From positions 186,001 through 250,000 of the forward strand of contig OY970265.1 in assembly GCA_963715675.1 (NCBI GenBank): a DNA stretch of 64,000 bases, written 5' to 3'. Positions 34,917-43,857 of the stretch are shown in pieces. The position numbers and the translations under genes were made by a program. The notes beneath the pieces are model-generated. The model worked only from the letters and a program-made list of their open reading frames with translations, ran no database searches and was not told the origin of the DNA. This DNA comes from DASVWZ01 sp963715675 (GTDB taxonomy: Bacteria; Acidobacteriota; Terriglobia; Terriglobales; Acidobacteriaceae). Numbering within the stretch: the first letter of the stretch is position 1; every line of letters begins with the position of its first letter.

Positions 34917-35782
34917 AGTATCTCCATCGGTTTGAGCTTTTCTTCAATTTGGGCGAGGTTCTTCTCCTTGCCCTCTTTTCTATTTCGCCGTTTCGCTTTG
35001 TCCAGATCGAACTCCCGAGCCGACAGGATGTTCTCCCACTTCTCGGTGATGCAATACTCCATCGGGTCACGCTTGACCCCCAGAGCCTTGATCGCTGGAG
35101 CGAAGGAGTCAGACTCGGTGGCAGCGTAGTGCAGCACATCCCTGACATGAGCCAGAGACGAAGTCTTGGTCTTGGACTCGATCAGACCAGACCACAGCTT
35201 GAAGGTTTTGGCGTTCTTGAACTTCTCAGGCTTGCCAAGCCAACGCCAGAAGTCATGAGCCAGACGGATCGCTTCATCAGGGACGGAGGGGTCAGGCTCA
35301 GGAACTTCAGCTTCCTGTTCCTGAGAGGGTAGTTTGGGTGGGCCGCCGTCATCGGAGGGCGGAACTTCGGTTAACTTCGGTTTGGTTTTGGTTAGCTTCG
35401 GTTCGGTTGTCCCGAGGGCAACGTCAGAATTCACATCAATTCTGAGATTTTTGAGCTTTGTGTTCTCGCACCTTGCTCTCGACTTACTCGCACCACACTC
35501 GCAGTCTTCTCTCGACCAACGCGTGGAACACTCGCAACATACAAATAAATGCGAGTAAGACGAGAGAAACCTGAGAGTGGTGTCGTAGCTAGAGTCGATC
35601 TTCTTGGCGAAGTCCCAAGCGTTACGCGGAAGGCTACCATTTTGCCATTGATTGAGGAGTGCCTTGAAAAAGATGCCGACCTGAGCGTCAGTCATGGACT
35701 GCGTGTCAGGGTCGCTCTGCCAATCCTCCACAATGATCGGCAGGTACGGCGGCATCCGATTTAGTTTGTCTTGTTTTGCCAT
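34913..35782 (-). CDS. DUF1376/YdaU-like replication protein
   Basis: A 289-residue protein from MAKQDKLNRMPPYLP (ATG 35782, with GACGAGGATC ahead). The N-terminus YLPIIVEDWQSDPDTQSMTD and VGIFFKALLNQWQNGSLPRNA is the winged-helix DUF1376 domain of phage replisome organisers. A CECSTRWSREDCECGASK cluster may bind zinc. After a low-complexity linker rich in P, E and K, the C-terminal DAFDW-type helical domain (RLAHDFWRWLGKPEKFKNA) resembles DnaD/phage O C-termini. Confidence 0.65.
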   Translation of the reverse strand: MAKQDKLNRMPPYLPIIVEDWQSDPDTQSMTDAQVGIFFKALLNQWQNGSLPRNAWDFAKKIDSSYDTTLRFLSSYSHLFVCCECSTRWSREDCECGASKSRARCENTKLKNLRIDVNSDVALGTTEPKLTKTKPKLTEVPPSDDGGPPKLPSQEQEAEVPEPDPSVPDEAIRLAHDFWRWLGKPEKFKNAKTFKLWSGLIESKTKTSSLAHVRDVLHYAATESDSFAPAIKALGVKRDPMEYCITEKWENILSAREFDLDKAKRRNRKEGKEKNLAQIEEKLKPMEIL

Positions 35783-35793
35783 TATGATCCTCG

Positions 35794-35919
35794 TCACTCG
35801 GGCTGGACGACGGTGACGAGTCCGCCGTCCGAATTCCCGATCATTCTTTGGGAATCACCCAAAGCAACACCGCCTATGTTTCTGATAGTCGGTCTATCCG
35901 TGTTGTCGAACGTTTTCAT
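35794..35919 (-). CDS. Small protein, 41 residues, in the replication operon
   Basis: Too short for usual gene calling. ATG 35919 is preceded by GAGGAGG at ideal spacing, and the stop is TGA at 35794-35796. The product reads MKTFDNTDRPTIRNIGGVA, then SQRMIGNSDGGLVTVVQPE, with coding-like composition. It starts on the last base of the stop of the frameshifted gene and ends 11 bases before the DUF1376 start. Function unknown. Confidence 0.5.
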   Translation of the reverse strand: MKTFDNTDRPTIRNIGGVALGDSQRMIGNSDGGLVTVVQPE

Positions 35920-36394
35920 CAATCCTCCTCGACTTCAAAAGTCCTGCCCTTGCGAATCCTGTATTTTGGCTCGGGCTTCCCGAGCTTTTGTGCTTCCTCA
36001 TCCAACGTTTCAGTCCAGTAGCGTAGCTGTTCCACCATCTGATTCAACTCTTCCTTAGAGAGGCGGTCGAACTTTTTGTCGTCTAAGACCCAGAAACTCG
36101 GGATCGGTGTTCTTCACCCTCTTCACGACCCGACGTAGGTCGTCGATGAAGACGATGAACCGCCAGTCATCCCGTGCCGAATCGAGCAGGGCGTGAACGC
36201 CGTGCATTCCCTCGAACGCTGGTGCGGGTCTTGCCTTCCAGCGTTCCTCGATACAGATCGTTCTCGTTCAGACGCTTGGCTAAAGCGATGTTCTCGGCGT
36301 CGGCTGGATCGTTGTGATCGAACCCGAACATGGGGACGGCGAGTCTGTGCCGCCCCATGCTGATCCAACTGTTCTTGTTGTCGAAGGTTTCCAT
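35919..36394 (-). pseudogene. Frameshifted hypothetical gene, two shifts
   Basis: From METFDNKNSWISMGRHRLAV (ATG 36394), the protein can only be read through by changing frame twice: near 36246 (after NENDLYR, continuing EERWKARPAPAFEGMHGV and DDWRFIVFIDDLRRVVKRV) and near 36095 (after NTDPEF, continuing WVLDDKKFDRLSKEELNQM). It ends with KGRTFEVEED. The joined protein would be about 157 residues. No family recognised. Either a decayed gene or indel errors. It lies four bases after the 306-residue gene. Confidence 0.6.
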
Positions 36395-36398
36395 ATGG

Positions 36399-37319
36399 TC
36401 ATGCTGTCGCCCCCTTCGCCGCCGCTGCCGCCGCCCTGCGTTCCTTCACACGCTCACTGATGTAAAGGTCGGCATCCTGTGGCGACTTAAGTTTGGTCAG
36501 GATACCCAAGTTTGGGTTCTGAGCATCGAGGATGGCGTACATGCCGTCCTTGACAAACTCCCAATAGAAGCCGTCAACGGGTTCACTGGTTTTGCCAATC
36601 ATCGAGCCGCTGGATTTCGAGGGGTTGACGACAGGAGCCTTGGCGGTTTTCTTGGCCTGCTTGAGAGCCTTCTCGACCCGCTCGGCTTCCTTGTTCAGGA
36701 AACTTTTCGGATTCCTCGATTGAGTGGCTTTTCCCCACTCCTCGATTTCATCCTTGAGTTTCTGCTTTTCTTTTTCGAGCCGCTCGATCTTTGTCACGTG
36801 CTGACCACAGCGGTAGCAGGGTTTCTTTTCGGCGGGTTCGGATTCGGACATTGTGTCCGAATCCTCAATGTCCTCACGCTCGGTTGCGTCCCCATCACCA
36901 GCGGGACTAGTGGTCAGATCGGGGACAGGTTGGGGTAGGGCGGCGAGACGGGCTTCTTCAAGCTCAAGCTCGAATGCTTTCTTGTCACGGTATACAAATT
37001 TCTGTTCCGTGTCGTACTCGAAGCCGTGTTCACGGAAGTACCGTTCGAGGGCGGGAACGCCATCAATCGTTTTGCCGCCGACCTTGCCACGCCGACACAG
37101 TTCGTAGAACAGAATGATGCGGGCGGCACGGGCTGCCTTGCACGAACGGTAGACTGTCCAAACCTCGTCATCAGTTTTTGATGCGAGCAAGTCACCGTCC
37201 ACGACGAAAGAAGGTTGAAACGCCCGACCCTCTTCCGACTGGAGATACCTGAGCAGGTGGTCAGGTACTAGGGCGTTCTTCTTTCGGACATCTTGTCCGA
37301 TTGGGTAATTCTCTACCAT
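36399..37319 (-). CDS. Hypothetical protein with a CxxC knuckle and coiled coil
   Basis: A 306-residue protein from MVENYPIGQDVRKKNALV (ATG 37319, ribosome-binding site AAGGAGC). An N-terminal globular part (DEVWTVYRSCKAARAARIILFY, YFREHGFEYDTEQ) is followed by an acidic linker, CYRCGQ, a coiled coil (VTKIERLEKEKQKLKDEIE) and an alanine-rich end. It is first in the replication operon, so it may be an initiator-accessory or regulatory protein, but no family is recognised. Confidence 0.55.
   Translation of the reverse strand: MVENYPIGQDVRKKNALVPDHLLRYLQSEEGRAFQPSFVVDGDLLASKTDDEVWTVYRSCKAARAARIILFYELCRRGKVGGKTIDGVPALERYFREHGFEYDTEQKFVYRDKKAFELELEEARLAALPQPVPDLTTSPAGDGDATEREDIEDSDTMSESEPAEKKPCYRCGQHVTKIERLEKEKQKLKDEIEEWGKATQSRNPKSFLNKEAERVEKALKQAKKTAKAPVVNPSKSSGSMIGKTSEPVDGFYWEFVKDGMYAILDAQNPNLGILTKLKSPQDADLYISERVKERRAAAAAAKGATA
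36844..36860. promoter_or_regulatory. Palindrome TCGGACA-N3-TGTCCGA, copy 1
   Basis: TCGGACA, TTG, TGTCCGA. Here the symmetry extends to 11-bp arms (GGATTCGGACA/TGTCCGAATCC). It lies inside the 306-residue gene. A second copy is at 37284-37300 and a shorter one at 37537-37550. Confidence 0.4.
37284..37300. promoter_or_regulatory. Palindrome TCGGACA-N3-TGTCCGA, copy 2
   Basis: TCGGACA, TCT, TGTCCGA, a perfect 7-bp dyad just inside the start of the 306-residue gene (codons 7-12). It is close enough to the translation start to act as an operator for the replication operon. Confidence 0.4.
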
Positions 37320-38131
37320 TGGATGCTCCTTGAGTTGTGGTTGGATTTTGGAACCGAGCCGTGGAGACTCGCGGTTACCACTCAAGGACAGGTCGCTTGA
37401 TCGACCCGTGATAGGTAGCTCTGTCGTAACCCCGTTTGATGATGCAGCCGTACTTGATCCGCCGCAGGGTTGAGCTACCTCCATTCTACCTCGAAATCGC
37501 AGAAATGGCTAGAAACGCACTGGGAAATTTGCAAATCGGACATTCGTCCGAGTGAAGGTTACTCATGATTACTTAGATCATATTCAGTAGTTACTACTCT
37601 TAGGACGCCGATACCCACAAGGGGCAGGCAGCGTGACCTACCAGCCAAACGGATTCGAATTTTCTGCCTCAATACATCACCCTCCGTCGCTCTGGCGACA
37701 TCACTCCACGGTTGACTCTAACTGTTTCGCGAAAGCAATCGGAAAATTAGCAGTCAAAGCCTCTGGAAATTGGGTAGTAAATAGTAGCGGCCTTTCGGAG
37801 TTTCGGCTCGCTCAATGGCTTCCGTCGCCTCCAGATTTCTCGTTCTACAGCCTTGAGCATTTACGAGATATGACTGGCATAGCAAAACCGACCGCAGTCT
37901 CGAAGGACAGATCGTTTGCAGCAGTGCATCCAAATTTCGGCTTCGATACCCACCGCCAGTGCGGATGTCCTTCTTCCCACTCTCGTGCCGGTCGGAGTCT
38001 ACGGGGAGCCTTTCCTTCAAGGATTTTCGGCCCCGACTTCAGTCGGCAGAGCCTTACCCAACCTGTTGCAATTCCCTTCCAGTGATATTAAGGTCGTTCC
38101 CGCGACACCAGCGAAGCGGAGAGGAAAGTTA
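37320..38131. other. Long non-coding stretch between replication operon and integrase
   Basis: About 810 bases between divergent genes with no convincing reading frame on either strand. It holds one CGGAC/GTCCG palindrome (37537-37550) and AT-rich segments around 37555-37610 (GATTACTTAGATCATATTC, GTAGTTACTACTC). This is the natural place for the promoters of both operons, and for an origin of replication if the element replicates. Confidence 0.5.
37537..37550. promoter_or_regulatory. Related palindrome CGGAC-N4-GTCCG
   Basis: CGGAC, ATTC, GTCCG, about 220 bp before the replication operon in the non-coding stretch. Same half-site as the two longer copies. Confidence 0.35.
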
Positions 38132-39385
38132 ATGTCCCGCCGAACTGGTCAAGATGGACACATTGAAAGGAGTGGTAAATGGTGGATTGTTCGCTGGTGG
38201 CAGGATGTGCCCGGTCAATACAAACGGAGCCACAAGCGAGCGAAGATTTGTCCGATTTCTGGAGTTGGAAAACTCTCGGCATCGGAACGCAAACGGCGTG
38301 CCCGTGAAATCATCCGCGAAAGCGGAGCGGACTCGGTTGAATACTTCAACACAGTCGTACAGCAACGGAAGAACGACGGTGTCACATTCAAGGATCAATC
38401 ATCGGTCTGGCTTGAACGTCTGCGAGCACGCAAACGTAAACCTGTTGAACCCGGAACGATTGATGAATGGGATCGAATCCTGAATAAAGTGATCAACGCG
38501 GAAATAGGAGACTATCCCATTTGCAACGTTAACAATGGCGTGTTGAAAAAGCTGGTGGCGATAATGGTGGACAAGGGCTTGTCAGGAAAGACAATCGAGA
38601 ACTACCTCCAAGTCCCCAAAATGGTCGTTGCATCAGTTTTGGATGACGACGGCAATCAAGTCTACCCACGGCAGTGGAACCACGATTTCATGGACGTGCC
38701 ACTGGTCGAGAAGTCGAAGCAGAACACGCCGAGCTTCTCGGCAGAAATAATGGCTGGACTTGCGAAATGGAAGAAGCCGAAAGAATGTATGCTGTTCGTT
38801 CTTTGCGGTGCGGCTGGCTTTAGGATAAGCGAGGCACTTGGTATTGAGATCGACAAGCACATCTCGTCCGATTTCGGAACCATCAGCGTCAGGCAGCAGG
38901 CTCGTCACTGCAAAGTGAAGACCCGGCTGAAGACGACGAACGCCCTCCGCGACGTGGACATCCAGCCAGCCATCGCTTCTCTTTTGAAAGCCTTCGTCGG
39001 TGAACGAAAGTTTGGATTTCTGTTCGCGTCTCGGACCGGGAAACCACTTTCTTCATCGAACATCATCAAACGCCATTTGCACCCGGCTCTCAAGGAACTC
39101 AACTACATCAATCCCCACACTGGAACGCACAAGGCTGGGAACCATGCGTTTCGGCGTTTTCGGAACACATATCTGAAGAACTACACCGATTGCCCCAAAG
39201 GACTTTACGACTACTGGTTGGGGCACGCGGGAAAGGATATGAGCGACCTCTACGACAAGATCAGAGAGGACGTTCCGTTTCGCAAAATGTGGGCGGAAAA
39301 AAGCGGATTCGGATTCGGATTGCCCTCAGTTGTACCGAATGTACCGAAAAAAGAGGATCAATTGGAAGCCGCAAAAGCTGCGTAA
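38132..39385 (+). CDS. Tyrosine recombinase, integrase of the island
   Basis: A 417-residue integrase from MSRRTGQDGH (ATG 38132, ribosome-binding site GAGAGGAAAG). An N-terminal SH3-like arm-binding part (SGKWWIVRWWQDVPGQYKR) is followed by the core-binding domain and a catalytic domain with R231 (GFRISEAL), K267 (LKTTN), H338/R341 (HAFRRFR), H365 (LGHAG) and nucleophile Y374 (SDLYDK). The gene ends 26 bases before the tRNA-Pro repeat, the classical position. It integrates the island into the tRNA 3' end. Confidence 0.9.
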   Translation: MSRRTGQDGHIERSGKWWIVRWWQDVPGQYKRSHKRAKICPISGVGKLSASERKRRAREIIRESGADSVEYFNTVVQQRKNDGVTFKDQSSVWLERLRARKRKPVEPGTIDEWDRILNKVINAEIGDYPICNVNNGVLKKLVAIMVDKGLSGKTIENYLQVPKMVVASVLDDDGNQVYPRQWNHDFMDVPLVEKSKQNTPSFSAEIMAGLAKWKKPKECMLFVLCGAAGFRISEALGIEIDKHISSDFGTISVRQQARHCKVKTRLKTTNALRDVDIQPAIASLLKAFVGERKFGFLFASRTGKPLSSSNIIKRHLHPALKELNYINPHTGTHKAGNHAFRRFRNTYLKNYTDCPKGLYDYWLGHAGKDMSDLYDKIREDVPFRKMWAEKSGFGFGLPSVVPNVPKKEDQLEAAKAA

Positions 39386-39410
39386 CCGACTGAATGGGCG
39401 AGAGAAAGAT

Positions 39411-39487
<77 letters not shown>

Positions 39488-39912
39488 ACGAACGGACAGG
39501 CCTGCGCGAAAGGGACAACACCACAGGCAATTGCAGATTCGACTCCTGCAACCGCTATCGATTATATCACCGTACTGGAACCAGGCTGGCAGAGAAGTAC
39601 CTGTGGTGGTGCAGTTGATGTTCTCTCGGGTATGCGCTTTTGGCGACGCAATCATCGCAGGGTATGACTCGTCTCCTTGCTAGCTGCACTACTGCCCCTC
39701 GGCCGTGAGAAGTCGATCCTCGCTTTGACCAGCGCACCGCCAGTCCGGGCAAACGTTTTCCCCACAACCGCCGTCGGCCAAGCCCGAGGGTCCGGCGGCG
39801 CAGCGGGACCGGCGTGGGGATGATGCTCTGCGGCCACTCGCTTTTCGGCACTACCCCCCAGCAGTGGGGCCAAAGTGTTAGACTTTTGGGTTTTCTTGAG
39901 GAGGGTACTTTT
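39488..39912. other. Non-coding stretch right of the island
   Basis: About 425 bases between the tRNA and the hydroxyacyl-CoA dehydrogenase. Open frames here are short and lack ribosome-binding sites. It should hold the tRNA promoter on the minus strand and the dehydrogenase promoter on the plus strand. Confidence 0.5.
39561..39566 (-). promoter_or_regulatory. Candidate -10 box for tRNA-Pro
   Basis: On the minus strand a perfect TATAAT about 74 bases before the tRNA 5' end. No convincing -35 box is visible at the right distance. It is the only consensus -10 in the upstream region. Confidence 0.4.
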
Positions 39913-40761
39913 ATGGAGATTCATCGGATAGGAGTGGTCGGTGCGGGGACGATGGGGAACGGGATCACCCATGTTCTGGCGCGCTGTGGTTACCAGGTTG
40001 TGCTGTGTGACGTGGAACAGCGCTTTCTGGATCGGGCGCTGGAGACGATTGGCAAGAACCTGGACCGCGAAGTGGCCAAGAGCAAGCTCACCGCGGACGA
40101 CAAGGCAACCGCTATGAGGCGAATTCAGCCAGTGGTCGACCGCGGCAAATTGGCAGACTGCGATTTCGTGGTCGAGGCAGCGACCGAGAAGTTTGCCATC
40201 AAGACGGAGATCTTTCGCGACCTCGATCGCATCTGCCGGCCGGAGATCATTCTGGCTTCGAATACCTCGTCGATATCGATCACCAAGCTGGCAGCGTTGA
40301 CCAAGCGGCCGGAGAAGGTCATCGGGATGCACTTCTTCAATCCGGTTCCGGTGATGAAGCTGGTGGAAGTGATTCGCGGACTGGCGACGGCGCAGGCGAC
40401 ATTTGAGACGGTACGCGACCTGGCGCTGAAGATGGAGAAGACGCCGGTCGAAGTGAACGACGCGCCGGGATTCGTTTCCAACCGCGTGCTGATGCCGCTG
40501 CTGAATGAGGCCATGTACGCAGTGATGGAAGGCGTGGCTACGCCGGAAGCGGTGGATGAAGTGTTCAAGCTTGGCATGGCGCATCCCATGGGGCCGCTCA
40601 CGCTGGCGGATTTCATCGGCCTCGACGTTTGTCTCGACATCATGCGCGTGATGCTGGATGGGCTGGGAGACCCGAAGTACCGGCCGTGCCCGCTGCTGAT
40701 CAAGATGGTGGATGCGGGCTGGTTGGGACGAAAGAGCGGGAGGGGATTCTACAAGTATTAG
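39913..40761 (+). CDS. 3-hydroxyacyl/3-hydroxybutyryl-CoA dehydrogenase
   Basis: A 282-residue NAD-dependent dehydrogenase from MEIHRIGVVGAGTMGNGI (ATG 39913, ribosome-binding site GAGGAGGG). The N-terminal Rossmann fold has GAGTMG and acidic D at the end of strand 2 (LCDVE). Catalytic segments SNTSSISI, MHFFNPVPVMKLVEVI and the C-terminal helical domain (APGFVSNRVLMPLLNEA, DFIGLDVC) are all present. It oxidises 3-hydroxyacyl-CoA to 3-ketoacyl-CoA in fatty-acid or butanoate metabolism. Normal length. DUF1697 follows 25 bases later. Confidence 0.9.
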   Translation: MEIHRIGVVGAGTMGNGITHVLARCGYQVVLCDVEQRFLDRALETIGKNLDREVAKSKLTADDKATAMRRIQPVVDRGKLADCDFVVEAATEKFAIKTEIFRDLDRICRPEIILASNTSSISITKLAALTKRPEKVIGMHFFNPVPVMKLVEVIRGLATAQATFETVRDLALKMEKTPVEVNDAPGFVSNRVLMPLLNEAMYAVMEGVATPEAVDEVFKLGMAHPMGPLTLADFIGLDVCLDIMRVMLDGLGDPKYRPCPLLIKMVDAGWLGRKSGRGFYKY

Positions 40762-40786
40762 CGCCTCCTTGGTTCAGGACAATACT

Positions 40787-41332
40787 ATGCCGATCTACAT
40801 CTCCATGCTGCGCGGGATCAATGTTGCCGGACACAAGCAAGTCAAGATGGCCGCGCTGCAGGTGGCGTTTGAATCGCTCGGATTCTCGCAGGTGCGCACC
40901 CACATTCAGAGTGGCAACGTGGTGTTCAAAGCTGCCAAGAGTGCTCCGCCCGATCTGAGCCGGAAGATCGAAGGGAAGATTCTGGATGAGTTCGGGTTTG
41001 ACGTGCCGGTGATTACTCGAACGTCCGAGGAAATGGGCGAGGTGATTCGAGGGAATCCGTTCCTCAAGGAAAAGGGAATCGACCTGTCGAAACTCCATGT
41101 GACTTTCCTGTCAGGCGTGCCTGCGCCAGCAGCGCTGAAAGCGCTCGCATCGCTGGCCGCGAAACCTGATCAGTTCCGGGCTTGCGGTCGCGAGATCTAT
41201 TTGTATTGTCCAAATGGCTACGGCAACACCAAGCTCTCGAATAATGCGCTCGAAAAGGTGTTGTCGCTGTCGGCGACGACCCGAAACTGGAATACGGTGA
41301 ACAAGCTGTACGCCATGTCGTTGGATGAGTGA
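40787..41332 (+). CDS. DUF1697 protein
   Basis: A 181-residue protein from MPIYISMLRGINVAGH (ATG 40787). YISMLRGINV, KMAALQVAFESLGF, VRTHIQSGNVVF and NPF(L) are the landmarks of DUF1697, a small alpha/beta family with a ferredoxin-like fold and no known reaction. It lies 25 bases after the dehydrogenase and may be co-transcribed. Confidence 0.85.
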   Translation: MPIYISMLRGINVAGHKQVKMAALQVAFESLGFSQVRTHIQSGNVVFKAAKSAPPDLSRKIEGKILDEFGFDVPVITRTSEEMGEVIRGNPFLKEKGIDLSKLHVTFLSGVPAPAALKALASLAAKPDQFRACGREIYLYCPNGYGNTKLSNNALEKVLSLSATTRNWNTVNKLYAMSLDE

Positions 41333-41369
41333 GAGGGTTGGTGCCTTGAGTGCGTCATGCCGAAACCCC

Positions 41370-41535
41370 GCGCTTGTTCCAGCGGGGCGGGGGATCTGGC
41401 GCGGAGCGTCTGCGCGGTTCTTCTCTTGTCGCGCCGGTAAGTGAGCGGCAGATTCCGCGCGAGATCCCCTTCGACTTCGCTCAGGGCAGGCCCTCACTCG
41501 GCTGAAATGCGCCGAGTTTCGGGATGACGTCCATG
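41370..41535. repeat. Intergenic dispersed repeat, copy 1
   Basis: A G/C-rich non-coding stretch containing GAGATCCCC, CTCAGGGCAGGCCC, CGGCTGAA and TTTCGGGATGACG. Very similar blocks in the same order occur at 46970-47070. Such ...GGGATGACG units are dispersed intergenic repeats in many environmental bacteria. Confidence 0.5.
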
Positions 41536-41590
41536 CTTTTGGGTGGAGTCTTGTGGGTGCGCGCATAGCCAAGCAGAACTTTTGAGAAAG

Positions 41591-41941
41591 ATGACCGAGC
41601 AGCAAGAAACTCGAAGCGACGCGAAAATCTATGTGCTAGGGGGAATCCTCGGCATTTGCGCCGGTATCCTGGATGTGAAGGTGGGGGACCTGCTGCTGAC
41701 TGCCCTTTTCGTGCTCTGCTCGACCATGGCGCTGGCAATGTTGCGCCCGGAGCGGCCGTGGCGCTGGATTGTCACGGTCGGCGTCTTTGTGCCGATCCTG
41801 CAGGGACTGGCTTATTGTTTTCTCACGGAGAAACCTTACCGGGCGCAGATTTACGAGTCGTTTCTCGGATTTCTGACCGGCGTTGCCGGAGCCTACGGTG
41901 GAGCGGTGATGCGGCGCGCAATCAATGAACTGAGGAAGTAG
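41591..41941 (+). CDS. Small membrane protein
   Basis: A 116-residue protein from MTEQQETRSDAKIYV (ATG 41591). Three or four hydrophobic helices: VLGGILGICAGILDV, LLLTALFVLCSTMALAML, WIVTVGVFVPILQGLAYCF and FLGFLTGVAGAYGGAVM. Basic/polar ends. No family recognised. Confidence 0.6.
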   Translation: MTEQQETRSDAKIYVLGGILGICAGILDVKVGDLLLTALFVLCSTMALAMLRPERPWRWIVTVGVFVPILQGLAYCFLTEKPYRAQIYESFLGFLTGVAGAYGGAVMRRAINELRK

Positions 41942-42088
41942 TGGCAGCTCAGTTCGTGGTATATACCTTCTCCTCCTCGGTCGAAACGAAGGGGCGAACA
42001 AACGGCGCATACTTGTGCTATCTGATTTCGTCAACAATCCTCATCTTCCCTCCGTAATCCGGTGTCTGTACATATCGGAGGATTAGAC

Positions 42089-42757
42089 TTGTTTGGTATG
42101 CGCCGAGCTTGGATGATCGGGGCTGGTGTTTTCGCGTGCCTCATTTTGATGGTTGTAGGTTTGGAGTATCGCAGCACGCACCCACAAGTCCCCCCTGCAC
42201 TGGAAGCCGCGAACTGCACATCCACCGCACCGCGAGACGAACTACCCAATGCTCGATTTGCGCGAAAGGGTGGGCGCACGACTCGGTACGTGAGACTGTG
42301 GCGCGAAGGAACCGCGCTCACCGCCGATGATGTCGCACAAGGCCGCGATCTACGTCGCTACGACAGGCTCGAACTGGCCGATCCCAAACCTCGCGCCGCG
42401 GCGGACAGAGGCGGCGACTGGATAATCGCCAAGGCGCGCAAATTCCTCTGGGAACATTGGCGGGACCGTAAGCGAGCTTACTTGCGCCTAACGCTGAGCA
42501 GCGTCGATGCCACGAGCACGTCCCACATCTTTGTGGAGAAAGACGAGATCGGGCGATGGCGCGTGTATTGGAGGATTGTTCGGGACCACAGTGAGATCGA
42601 CGATTTGCCCACAACTTACGCGGTGCAGTGGGTAACTCCTGCTCAAGACTGGGATACGCCCGGCACGCCTTTAGCTCAAGGCGAAGAACCTGACCCCCTT
42701 CGACAGAGACTAGAGTTTCGGGATGTTTGCGGTGATGTGGAAGGTCTGTTCTGGTGA
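42089..42757 (+). CDS. Membrane-anchored hypothetical protein
   Basis: About 222 residues. TTG 42089 has GGAGG at correct spacing; ATG 42098 is the alternative. One N-terminal TM/signal segment (WMIGAGVFACLILMVVGL) precedes a soluble domain rich in R, W and D (KFLWEHWRDRKRAYLRLTLSSVD, TSHIFVEKDEIGRWRVYWRIVRD). Function unknown. The domain is probably periplasmic. Confidence 0.55.
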   Translation: MFGMRRAWMIGAGVFACLILMVVGLEYRSTHPQVPPALEAANCTSTAPRDELPNARFARKGGRTTRYVRLWREGTALTADDVAQGRDLRRYDRLELADPKPRAAADRGGDWIIAKARKFLWEHWRDRKRAYLRLTLSSVDATSTSHIFVEKDEIGRWRVYWRIVRDHSEIDDLPTTYAVQWVTPAQDWDTPGTPLAQGEEPDPLRQRLEFRDVCGDVEGLFW

Positions 42758-42908
42758 GTTGGCGTAACATCTCCGTTACGCTCATTGACCCGCAGAAAGG
42801 CGAATAGAAGGCACATAGTTGCAAGATCCCCGTCTACAACAGTGATCACTGACTGCGACCCCACGAATCTGCTATGTTCCACGGGGTTTGACAGGCGAGG
42901 CATTATCA

Positions 42909-43301
42909 ATGACCTATCGGCAAGTGTTGCATGCTTTCGTACTCATCATTGTTGGATTCATCCCTGCGGTCGCCGCCACCCCGAAATGCAAGGGAAATCC
43001 GAAGGTCATCGGCGCTTGCTACTCACTTCATGGGAGGTTGTCACGGGGGGCCGACACGGTAGGTTTATGGCTTTGGCCCGTGGGAACTAAACGGCTACTG
43101 GGTGTTACTGGAGGGCCGACGCTCGATGACGCAGACACTCCGATTTGGCCACAAAACCTAAAGTTCACGTCCGGCGACGAGGACATCTATGCCGACTTCG
43201 AAGTGTGCCCATTCACGCCAGAGCGGAAAGGTGTTATGCAATTTGTCTGCATTGAATCTGCTTCTCACGTTTTCGTAAAGCACCAATCGACATCGAAATA
43301 A
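42909..43301 (+). CDS. Small secreted hypothetical protein
   Basis: A 130-residue protein from MTYRQVLHAFVLIIVGF (ATG 42909) with a signal peptide ending about AVAATP. The mature part has four cysteines (PKCKGNP, GACYSLHG, EVCPF, FVCIE) that could form disulfides, and beta-rich text (VGLWLWPVGTKRLLGVTGG). No family recognised. Confidence 0.55.
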   Translation: MTYRQVLHAFVLIIVGFIPAVAATPKCKGNPKVIGACYSLHGRLSRGADTVGLWLWPVGTKRLLGVTGGPTLDDADTPIWPQNLKFTSGDEDIYADFEVCPFTPERKGVMQFVCIESASHVFVKHQSTSK

Positions 43302-43332
43302 CGGTTCGCTGGCGAAACATCTCCATTACAAT

Positions 43333-43617
43333 CAAAATCCCCCAATTGGATACCGGATCGGTGTCCGATACGTGGAACCTGCCAGCCCTGTCCGCAAGGT
43401 CAAGTTCAAAGTTTTCTGGGCCGCGATTCTGCCCTGCGAACAACTCGTTCTTCCTTTCACCATGAACTCTTGGGGCATGCCACCCGGCCCACAAGCAGTT
43501 GTGCCTGTCGCATCTTCTTACCAGGGCTAGTCACCGGCTCAGGTGACTTGGCGCACTGACGAAACGCTTCCAGGAGGCTATGTTTCCTTCGTCTCGCAAG
43601 CGGAGATTGTGGTTTAG
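43333..43617 (+). pseudogene. Degenerate gene fragment with an in-frame stop
   Basis: A frame from 43333 reads QNPPIGYRIGVRYVEPASP, KVKFKVFWAAILPCEQL, FTMNSWGMPPGPQAVVPVA, then TAG near 43530, and continues in frame with SPAQVTWRTDETLPGGYVSF to TAG at 43615-43617. The composition is coding-like but there is no start or ribosome-binding site. A short signal-peptide-like frame without a start (LALVALLSLAFALPSFGK, about 43665-43760) follows and may be another remnant. Confidence 0.35.
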
Positions 43618-43857
43618 TTCTGACATTCCGAGGAGCACATCCTTACGAGGAGACATGCCTGAAGAAGACGAGACTCGCGCTTGTAGCTTTGCTGTCACTT
43701 GCTTTTGCTCTGCCGTCGTTCGGCAAGACCTCTAAGTCTTTGTCTTTACATTTCCTGAAATAGAAGGAGGCATGCAATGAGTCGACGTAAAGTGGTTGCT
43801 TTGACGTTAATGCGATACCGCTCACCAGATTCCGAACCGAGGGAAAGGAGTGCTTCC

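Noticed and set aside
39652..40584. Long minus-strand frame, 310 residues
   Set aside because: Antisense to the 3-hydroxyacyl-CoA dehydrogenase; composition very rich in His and Arg, as expected of a shadow frame.
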